Shown here: positions 42,286 to 47,404 of the stretch, piece by piece
Numbering within the stretch: position 1 is the stretch's first letter
How the letters are laid out: each line of letters starts with the position of its first letter
Source of the DNA: Christensenellaceae bacterium
GTDB taxonomy: Bacteria > Bacillota > Clostridia > Christensenellales > CAG-138
NCBI GenBank assembly: GCA_022510765.1
Contig: JAFLSU010000013.1
Coordinates: 1 to 47,404 of the forward strand
Direction: 5' to 3'
Length of the DNA stretch: 47,404 nucleotides
Position numbers and translations under genes: made by a program
The notes under the pieces: model-generated
Seen by the model: only the letters and a program-made list of their open reading frames with translations
Database searches by the model: none
Told to the model about the DNA's origin: nothing

Positions 42286-43632
42286 ATGTCCAAATACTTC
42301 GGTACCGATGGCTTCAGGGGAGAAGCCAATGTCAATCTGACCGTTGAACACGCCTATAAGATCGGGCGTTTTCTCGGGTTCTACTACGGCAGGGAGCATC
42401 GCTGCTCCATTGTGATCGGTAAGGACACGCGAAGGTCTTCGTACATGTTCGAGTGTGCGCTTACGGCGGGACTGACCGCGAGCGGAGCCGACGTGTATCT
42501 TATGCATGTCACGACCACGCCGAGCGTTTCATACATCACCCGCACCGACGATTTCGACTGCGGCATTATGATAAGCGCAAGCCACAACGCCTATCACGAC
42601 AATGGCATAAAGCTGCTGAACAGCGACGGCGAAAAGATGCCTCAATGCGTCATCAACGAAATAGAGAAATACCTTGACGACGATTTCGGTGAGATACCGT
42701 TCGCAAGCGGCAGCGACATAGGAAAGGCCATTGACTATTCCTCGGGTCGAAACCGTTATATCGGCTATCTTATAAGCCTCGCCACGCATTCCTACAAGGG
42801 CCTTCGCATCGGACTTGACTGCGCGAACGGCAGCACCTGGATGATGGCAAAAAATATATTTGATACCCTCGGCGCGGAGACCGTCGTGATTGGCAACGAG
42901 CCCAACGGCCTCAATATAAACGATGGCTGCGGCTCCACCCATATCGAGAATCTGCGCAAGCTCGTCACCTCGCAGCGGCTTGATGTCGGTTTTGCGTTCG
43001 ACGGCGATGCCGACCGCTGCATAGCGGTAGACGAGACGGGGCGGATAATCGACGGAGACCTGATACTCTATATCTACGGCAAATACATGAAGGCGCGCGA
43101 TAAGCTTACCAACAACACCATCGTCACGACCGTTATGTCCAATTTCGGACTGTACAAGGCTCTCGACCGCGCGGGCATCGACTATGCCAAGACCGATGTT
43201 GGCGATAAATACGTTTACGAATGTATGCGCGCAAACGGACATCTGATCGGCGGCGAGCAATCGGGGCATATCATTTTCAGTAAATACGCCGCTACGGGCG
43301 ACGGGCTTTTGACCGCCATCAAGCTCATGCAGGCCATGCTTGCGCAGAAGCAGCCGCTTTCAGTGCTTGCAGCTCCCGTTCAGATCTACCCGCAGATACT
43401 TAAAAACGTGCGCGTTGCCGACAAGGATGCTGCACTTTCGCACCACGCCGTTAAGGAGAGCCTCAAGGAAGCAGAAGAAATGCTCGGCGGAAATGGGCGT
43501 GTACTGCTTAGACCGAGCGGCACCGAGCCCGTCATTCGCGTAATGGCGGAAGCTCCGACCGATGAAGGATGCGAGCGGGCTGTGGACACGATAATCGCCG
43601 CAATGCACTCAAACGGCTTGATAGTCGGCTGA
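42286..43632 (+). CDS. glmM: Phosphoglucosamine mutase GlmM
   Basis: A 448-residue alpha-D-phosphohexomutase producing glucosamine-1-phosphate for UDP-GlcNAc. The active-site phosphoserine is Ser99 in ISASHNAYHDNGIK, the metal site is AFDGDADRCIAVDE, the sugar loop is GGEQSGHI, and PSGTEPVIRVMAEA binds the phosphate. The N-terminus YFGTDGFRG is diagnostic for GlmM over other hexomutases. GGGGGGT lies upstream. It is 15 nt from the next gene, an acyltransferase of the GlmU-C fold. Confidence 0.94.
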   Translation: MSKYFGTDGFRGEANVNLTVEHAYKIGRFLGFYYGREHRCSIVIGKDTRRSSYMFECALTAGLTASGADVYLMHVTTTPSVSYITRTDDFDCGIMISASHNAYHDNGIKLLNSDGEKMPQCVINEIEKYLDDDFGEIPFASGSDIGKAIDYSSGRNRYIGYLISLATHSYKGLRIGLDCANGSTWMMAKNIFDTLGAETVVIGNEPNGLNINDGCGSTHIENLRKLVTSQRLDVGFAFDGDADRCIAVDETGRIIDGDLILYIYGKYMKARDKLTNNTIVTTVMSNFGLYKALDRAGIDYAKTDVGDKYVYECMRANGHLIGGEQSGHIIFSKYAATGDGLLTAIKLMQAMLAQKQPLSVLAAPVQIYPQILKNVRVADKDAALSHHAVKESLKEAEEMLGGNGRVLLRPSGTEPVIRVMAEAPTDEGCERAVDTIIAAMHSNGLIVG

Positions 43633-43647
43633 CGGAGGGAAAAATTC

Positions 43648-44307
43648 ATGTACACCACGAGTGAACTTCTTGATTTATCGAAGACCCGCGCAGAAAAGCT
43701 GCTTTCCTCCTGCACATATCCTTGGGAGGCATTGAGCGGCATAGGTGATGCGATCCTCGAGATCGGCGCAAAGCTTTCCGAGGACGAATTTGATCATCCG
43801 ACCGAGGACGTTTGGATAGCGAAGGACGCGAAGGTCTACCCCACCGCATGGATAAGCGGTCCATGTATCATAGACCACGGCGCGGAGGTGCGTCATTGTG
43901 CATTCATACGCGGAAACGCCTTGGTGGGCAAGGATTGCGTAGTAGGAAATTCCGTGGAGCTTAAGAACGTTATCCTCTTCGATAACGTGCAGACCCCACA
44001 TTATAACTACGTTGGCGACTCGATACTTGGCTATAAGGCGCACATGGGCGCAGGCTCGATTACCTCGAACGTAAAGAGCGATAAGACCCTTGTCGCAGTC
44101 AAATCCAAGGACGAGTGCATCCAGACCGGGCGAAAGAAGTTCGGCGCGATCCTCGGAGACTTTGTCGAGGTCGGCTGCAATTCCGTGCTGAATCCCGGAA
44201 CCGTCGTCGGCAGGAGAAGCAATATCTACCCCGTCTCCTGCGTGCGAGGCGTTATCCCCGCGGATTCGATATATAAGGACAGGGGAAATATCGTACAGAA
44301 GCAATAA
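43648..44307 (+). CDS. Left-handed beta-helix acyltransferase, GlmU-C-like
   Basis: A 219-residue hexapeptide-repeat protein. After an N-terminal helix pair (1-50), hexapeptide turns run from about residue 55 to 195 (VWIAKDAKVYPTAWISGPCIIDHGAEVRHCAFI, GDSILGYKAHMGAGSITSNVKSDKT, VEVGCNSVLNPGTVVGRRSNIYP). The YVGDSILG and GAGSITSN stretches match the acetyltransferase domain of GlmU. No uridylyltransferase domain is present. Next to glmM it may make GlcNAc-1-phosphate, with the uridylylation done elsewhere. ACGGAGGG lies upstream. Confidence 0.8.
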   Translation: MYTTSELLDLSKTRAEKLLSSCTYPWEALSGIGDAILEIGAKLSEDEFDHPTEDVWIAKDAKVYPTAWISGPCIIDHGAEVRHCAFIRGNALVGKDCVVGNSVELKNVILFDNVQTPHYNYVGDSILGYKAHMGAGSITSNVKSDKTLVAVKSKDECIQTGRKKFGAILGDFVEVGCNSVLNPGTVVGRRSNIYPVSCVRGVIPADSIYKDRGNIVQKQ

Positions 44308-44326
44308 TTTTAAGTTAAAGTATTTT

Positions 44327-44380
44327 CGGGGCGAAGACCTATTTTGTGGCATGGTGAGCCACAAAATAAGTTTCGCCCCG
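44327..44380 (+). terminator. Long terminator hairpin after the acyltransferase gene
   Basis: CGGGGCGAA (44327-44335) pairs with TTCGCCCCG (44372-44380) and ATTTTGTGGC (44341-44350) with GCCACAAAAT (44358-44367). A total of 19 bp with one internal loop, then ATTTCGTTT. Confidence 0.7.
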
Positions 44381-44458
44381 ATTTCGTTTATCGGGACGCA
44401 TTGCTTTAGCATAAAATCTGGACAGACGGACAGACTAAAACTATCTTAGGAAAAAGGC

Positions 44459-44905
44459 ATGGGTACTAACATGATAGAACAGGATACGATAAAACTGCTG
44501 CGAGAATGCGATGCAGGAATCAAAATGGGCGTTGCGTCCATAGATGATGTAATTGACCATGTGCAAAGCGAAGATTTTCGCTCGAAGCTAAACTACTGCA
44601 AAGATGAGTACGCGCAGCTTCAAACCGAGGTTGAAAACTTACTTAATAAGTACCACGACGACGGAAAAGATCCAAATCCGGTCGCGAAGGGCATGTCATG
44701 GATGAAGACCAACATGAAGCTTGCAATGGAAAAAACCGATGCCGCCATAGCCGACCTCATGACCGACGGTTCGAACATGGGCGTTAAATCATTGAACCGC
44801 TATCTCAATCAATATAAGGCTGCGGACGAGGTGTCCAAGGATATTACGAAGCGGCTCATCAAGCTCGGAGAGAAGTTAACGACCGATATTAGGCCGTTCC
44901 TGTAA
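44459..44905 (+). CDS. Conserved helical (ferritin-like bundle) protein
   Basis: A 148-residue, almost wholly helical protein, typical of a small Clostridia-conserved family resembling DUF2383-type four-helix bundles. Helices cover about 5-28, 35-62, 80-97 and 110-142. MSWMKTNMKLAM, IADLMTDGSNMGVKSLNRYLNQYKAADEVSKDI are strongly conserved-looking. Function is unknown. Start ATG at 44459 has AGGAAAAAGG upstream; a second in-frame ATG is at 44471. Confidence 0.8.
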   Translation: MGTNMIEQDTIKLLRECDAGIKMGVASIDDVIDHVQSEDFRSKLNYCKDEYAQLQTEVENLLNKYHDDGKDPNPVAKGMSWMKTNMKLAMEKTDAAIADLMTDGSNMGVKSLNRYLNQYKAADEVSKDITKRLIKLGEKLTTDIRPFL

Positions 44906-44919
44906 AGTAAACTAAGCCT

Positions 44920-44985
44920 AAGGCGAGAGAGACCGAGCTCTGCATTGATTCAGGTTTCGGCACCCCTCGCCTTAATAATTTTTTG
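44920..44985. terminator. Terminator between the helical protein and mscS
   Basis: AAGGCGAG (44920-44927) and CTCGCCTT (44966-44973) form a stem enclosing a smaller CCGA/TCGG stem, followed by AATAATTTTTTG. The two flanking genes converge here. Confidence 0.7.
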
Positions 44986-44993
44986 ACACTCTT

Positions 44994-45896
44994 TTATCCC
45001 TTCATATGCACATCCAACTGCGGGAAGGGTATTTCAAGCCCAGCATTAGAAAGTGCCTTCAGGGACGCTTCCAAAAGCTCGGCTCTCACCTTCCAATAGT
45101 CCCTGTTCTTAACAAATACGCGAAACGTCAGCTTGACTGCGGAATCGGCATGGTCGGACACAAACACCATGGACTTCGGGCTTTCCAGCACCAAAGGATT
45201 TCCCTCAGCGCACGCGAGGAGTGCACGCCTTGCCGACTCAATATCGGTGCCATATGCGACGGAGATGTCCATATCGATTCCCCTGGTCTCCTTGGCGAAC
45301 AGGTTCGTTACTGTGGTTGAAGATAAAACGGAATTAGGAATATTCACGCTGAGCTTATCGATCGTTATCAGCTTTGTGTAGAAGATCCCGATCTCCTCGA
45401 CAAACCCGTCCCCCTGTGTGGTGAAAATATAATCGCCCGAATGGAAGGGCTTGAATATCATTATCATCACGCCGCCCGCAAGGTTGGAAAGACCACCCTG
45501 GAGAGCAAGCCCTACCGCCAGGCCGCAGGAGCCGATCACGGCTATAATGGTCGCGGAAGGAACACCAAGAATTTGTATTACAACAATGACTATCAGGGCG
45601 TTCAGCAAAATATGAATGGAGTTCAGTATAAGGGTGCCGATATTGCTGTCCAGCTTATGAAAAAGCTTGAACTTTTTCATGCGTGTGGTAAGGAATTTAA
45701 CCAGCTTGAAACCTACAAGCAAAACAAGTATAGCAAGCACGACCGAGAGTACAAACTTAACAAGGTGTGTGTTGACAAAATCCATGAGCCAATCAAGCAC
45801 TTTAAGCTCCTTTTCCGATGGGGCAAGCATGTATGATGAGGGTGAAGTAGCGGCCGCCAAACCGCTAAGAACAGAAGTCAAATGCATATCAATCAC
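44994..45896 (-). CDS. mscS: MscS-type mechanosensitive channel
   Basis: A 300-residue small-conductance channel releasing solutes on osmotic downshock. Three spans lie at about 35-62, 82-105 and 110-140, and the pore helix GSCGLAVGLALQGGLSNLAGG is the family signature. The cytosolic beta domain follows (VEEIGIFYTKLITIDKLSVNIPN). The GTG at 45896 is preferred as GAAAGG is 6 nt upstream; ATG at 45887 is a possible alternative. It is transcribed alone from the promoter at 45932-45960. Confidence 0.94.
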   Translation of the reverse strand: MIDMHLTSVLSGLAAATSPSSYMLAPSEKELKVLDWLMDFVNTHLVKFVLSVVLAILVLLVGFKLVKFLTTRMKKFKLFHKLDSNIGTLILNSIHILLNALIVIVVIQILGVPSATIIAVIGSCGLAVGLALQGGLSNLAGGVMIMIFKPFHSGDYIFTTQGDGFVEEIGIFYTKLITIDKLSVNIPNSVLSSTTVTNLFAKETRGIDMDISVAYGTDIESARRALLACAEGNPLVLESPKSMVFVSDHADSAVKLTFRVFVKNRDYWKVRAELLEASLKALSNAGLEIPFPQLDVHMKG

Positions 45897-45931
45897 CAAT
45901 ATCCTTTCATAGACCGGGTTCTTCCGAAAAT

Positions 45932-45960
45932 ATAATAGTGTTTGCGTCGCACAAAGTCAA
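45932..45960 (-). promoter_or_regulatory. Promoter of mscS
   Basis: Minus strand: TTGACT (45955-45960), 17 bp, TATTAT (45932-45937). This gives a leader of about 30 nt. Confidence 0.65.
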
Positions 45961-46122
45961 TAAATTTTTCATATGAAAAGCCTGCGCAAGCAAACACCTG
46001 ACAAGTATCCACGATATGATTTACATATAATTTACGATAGCAGAAGATAAAGTTGAATAATAATGATTTCAAAAGGCATGTAAACGGATTTAGTAACATT
46101 CTCTTGATTGTACGAACGGACA

Positions 46123-46178
46123 AATTTTCATACTATTTTCAATTTGGTGTTGACATTTGCTAAAAATGAAACTATACT
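46123..46178 (+). promoter_or_regulatory. Strong promoter of the structured leader and TIR-like gene
   Basis: TTGACA (46150-46155), 17 bp, TATACT (46173-46178). The 33 nt up to and including the -35 (46123-46155) nearly duplicate 68-99 at the other end of the window (AATTTTCATA...TTGGTGTTGACA). Confidence 0.75.
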
Positions 46179-46184
46179 GGATAT

Positions 46185-46300
46185 TGGAAATTTCAACCCT
46201 AGAGGCAGCAATCGAAGCTACTGGGCAACCAGCCAGGACACTTGCGTAAGAACCTTTGGAAGCGCTGCCCCTGGGTGTTTGGTACACCAAGTTAAGATAG
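46185..46300 (+). ncRNA. Structured RNA leader of unknown class
   Basis: About 115-130 nt between promoter and start codon fold well by eye. ACCC (46196-46199) plus AGAGGCAGC (46201-46209) pair with GCTGCCCCT (46264-46272) plus GGGT (46273-46276), a 13-bp closing stem with one bulge and one A-C mismatch. Inside are CTGG-GCAA-CCAG (46221-46232), a GNRA-capped stem, and CCAGG...CTT-GCGT-AAG...CCTTTGG (46233-46259). GGTGT/ACACC (46274-46288) forms a hairpin that competes for GGGT. The Shine-Dalgarno AGGAGG is at 46304-46309. I recognise no known riboswitch; it may be a cis-regulator or a free RNA. Confidence 0.6.
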
Positions 46301-46314
46301 TATAGGAGGTTTCT

Positions 46315-47211
46315 ATGACAAAAAGCATTAATGTATATGATTTGTTAATTTCATGTCCATCTGATGTTTCAAAATTTGTTAATTTGCTGGAAAAGCAAGT
46401 CAACCACTTTAACAATTATTTTGGTAGAGCAAATGGTGTCATCGTAAGGTGCAGGTACTGGACAAAAGATACGTATTCAGAATTTGGAAATTCTCCTCAA
46501 GATTTGATCAATAGACAGATTGTAGATTCTTCAGATATGGTAGTCGCGGTTTTCTGGTCAAGATTCGGAACTGCTACAGAAAACTACGGCTCTGGCACAG
46601 AAGAGGAAATTGAGCGTATGTTATCATTGAAAAAACAGGTTTTTCTATATTTCCTCGACAAACCTATTCCTCCCTCAAAATTGGATCATGCGCAGTATGA
46701 TAAAATAATAAAATTTAAGGAAAAGCATAGCAACAATGGGGTATTTTTCACCATTTCAAATGAAAAAACTTTGGCTACTAAGTTCAGGGAAAATATGGAG
46801 CTATACTTCGATAGTATTATTAGAGGCTCAGAACTTAAAAAAAGTGGTGGTCAAAAATCTGTTTTATGGGTAGATGATAGGCCTGAAAATAATGTGTATG
46901 TACGAAAGATACTTGAACAATATGGCATTGATTTCACATTAGCTTTATCAACACGACAAGCACTCAATTGCCTTAAAAACGGTAGCTTTTCTCTAATTAT
47001 TTCTGATATGGGGCGAAAAGAGGGCAAAAGTGAGGGATATGTTTTATTAGAAGAAGTTCGAAAATTTGACAAACAAATTCCGTATATTATTTATGCTGGT
47101 TCAAGGAGAGAGGAGCACATAAATGAAACCTTAAGGCGCGGTGGTCAAGGGTGCACCAATATTCCAAGCGAGTTAATTGATTTAGTAATTCGAAACCTGC
47201 TAAATTCCTAA
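46315..47211 (+). CDS. TIR/deoxyribosyltransferase-like domain fused to a response-regulator receiver
   Basis: A 298-residue two-domain protein. Residues 1 to about 170 begin VYDLLISCPSDVSKFVNLLEKQV and include SSDMVVAVFWSRFGTATENYGSGTEEEIERML, the pattern of TIR- or nucleoside-deoxyribosyltransferase-like effectors, in which the Glu of the GTEEEI helix is probably catalytic. Residues about 180-298 are receiver-like: VLWVDDRPENNVYVRKIL, SLIISDMGRKEG with the phospho-acceptor-position Asp, and YIIYAGSRREEHINETLRRGGQG. No output DNA-binding domain follows. The gene is AT-rich relative to its neighbours and has AGGAGG 5 nt before the ATG. An antiviral or stress-signalling role is inferred from such domain pairs. 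Confidence 0.75.
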   Translation: MTKSINVYDLLISCPSDVSKFVNLLEKQVNHFNNYFGRANGVIVRCRYWTKDTYSEFGNSPQDLINRQIVDSSDMVVAVFWSRFGTATENYGSGTEEEIERMLSLKKQVFLYFLDKPIPPSKLDHAQYDKIIKFKEKHSNNGVFFTISNEKTLATKFRENMELYFDSIIRGSELKKSGGQKSVLWVDDRPENNVYVRKILEQYGIDFTLALSTRQALNCLKNGSFSLIISDMGRKEGKSEGYVLLEEVRKFDKQIPYIIYAGSRREEHINETLRRGGQGCTNIPSELIDLVIRNLLNS

Positions 47212-47236
47212 CTGCGATACTCATCTCATTTAGAAG

Positions 47237-47280
47237 GTATAAGGCCGCATCCGACTTGGGTGCTGTCTTATACTTTTTTT
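47237..47280 (+). terminator. Terminator of the TIR-like gene
   Basis: GTATAAG (47237-47243)/CTTATAC (47267-47273) with an inner GCATCC/GGGTGC stem, followed by seven T (47274-47280). Confidence 0.85.
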
Positions 47281-47319
47281 CGCTGTTCTTGCTAAACACT
47301 CAAAAAGCAGGCAAACGCA

Positions 47320-47347
47320 AAACAGACATCCGTTAGGATGTCTGTTT
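47320..47347 (-). terminator. Terminator of the rRNA operon
   Basis: AAACAGACATCC (47320-47331) and GGATGTCTGTTT (47336-47347) form a perfect 12-bp stem with a 4-nt loop. Read on the minus strand it ends in TTTTGCGTTT and follows the 5S 3' end. Confidence 0.8.
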
Positions 47348-47351
47348 GCTT

Positions 47352-47404
47352 GGAATCCGGCAGCTGCCTATCCTCCCATGCCGTCGCCAGCACAGTACTG
47401 TCAG
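47352..47404 (-). rRNA. rrf: 5S rRNA, 3' part (runs off the window)
   Basis: On the minus strand the segment reads GACAGTACTGTGCTGGCG then GGGAGGATAGGCAGCTGCC, matching the 3' half of bacterial 5S rRNA (loop E/helix IV region GATAG-ACT, GGGAG-ATAGG and the closing CTGCCGG). The 5' part and presumably 23S and 16S lie beyond the right edge. The exact 3' end (about 47352) is approximate. Confidence 0.8.

Noticed and set aside
46229..46246. Cobalamin riboswitch B12 box (AGCCAGGACACTTGC)
   Set aside because: Resembles the B12-box consensus but the rest of the cobalamin aptamer core is missing and the gene has no link with B12.

Overview
The window looks like chromosomal DNA of a mid-GC Clostridia-type Firmicute, most likely a gut-associated anaerobe. 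Pointers are strong purine-rich ribosome-binding sites, a tmRNA/SmpB/SecG/glycolysis block, a 1227-residue one-piece PurL, a PurO-type IMP cyclohydrolase beside a stand-alone AICAR transformylase, a 502-residue IMP dehydrogenase of the Tritrichomonas-like type, a cohesin/dockerin pair, and RHS-toxin debris. No phage, plasmid or transposase gene was seen.

Layout. 1-1703: a preQ1-I riboswitch with its own terminator controls a queuosine-precursor transporter (VUT family), followed by a short-chain dehydrogenase. 1774-16227: a near-complete purine operon group on the plus strand (purE, C, F, M, N, purO-type, AICAR transformylase, purD, purL, folD, guaB). FolD makes the 10-formyl-THF used by PurN and the AICAR transformylase, and GuaB takes IMP to XMP; purB, purA, purK and guaA are not here. 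16228-17041 holds terminator hairpins and decayed gene remnants. 17042-24056: beta-carbonic anhydrase, a CPBP membrane protease, an EamA transporter (minus), a HutD-like protein and mfd. 24149-29296, all on the minus strand: tmRNA with its terminator, smpB, secG, gpmI, and a fused pgk-tpiA gene with a structured leader.

29369-33258 is an accessory island: five small unrelated genes interspersed with broken pieces of an RHS-repeat protein (a probable graveyard of polymorphic-toxin immunity genes), then a 352-bp non-coding element with 93-bp inverted arms, a large hairpin and a 30-bp tandem repeat. 33292-37528 is a MerR regulator translationally coupled to a heterodimeric ABC exporter. 37583-39677 is a two-gene unit: a membrane-anchored cohesin protein and a secreted thioredoxin-like protein ending in a dockerin, separated by a large predicted RNA hairpin. 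39748-44905: pth, D-serine ammonia-lyase, a paralogue of the island's Cys-rich protein, glmM, a GlmU-C-like acyltransferase and a conserved helical protein. 44994-45896 (minus): an MscS channel. 46150-47280: a strong promoter, a structured RNA leader of about 130 nt, and a gene fusing a TIR/deoxyribosyltransferase-like domain to a response-regulator receiver, closed by a terminator. The right edge is the 3' end of a 5S rRNA gene (minus) with its terminator, so the TIR-like gene sits at the end of an rRNA operon.

The strongest candidates for something undescribed are the cohesin/dockerin-thioredoxin pair with its intercistronic RNA, and the structured-leader TIR-like/receiver gene beside the rRNA operon. 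The 352-bp inverted-repeat element and the MerR-type promoter that points away from its regulator are next.
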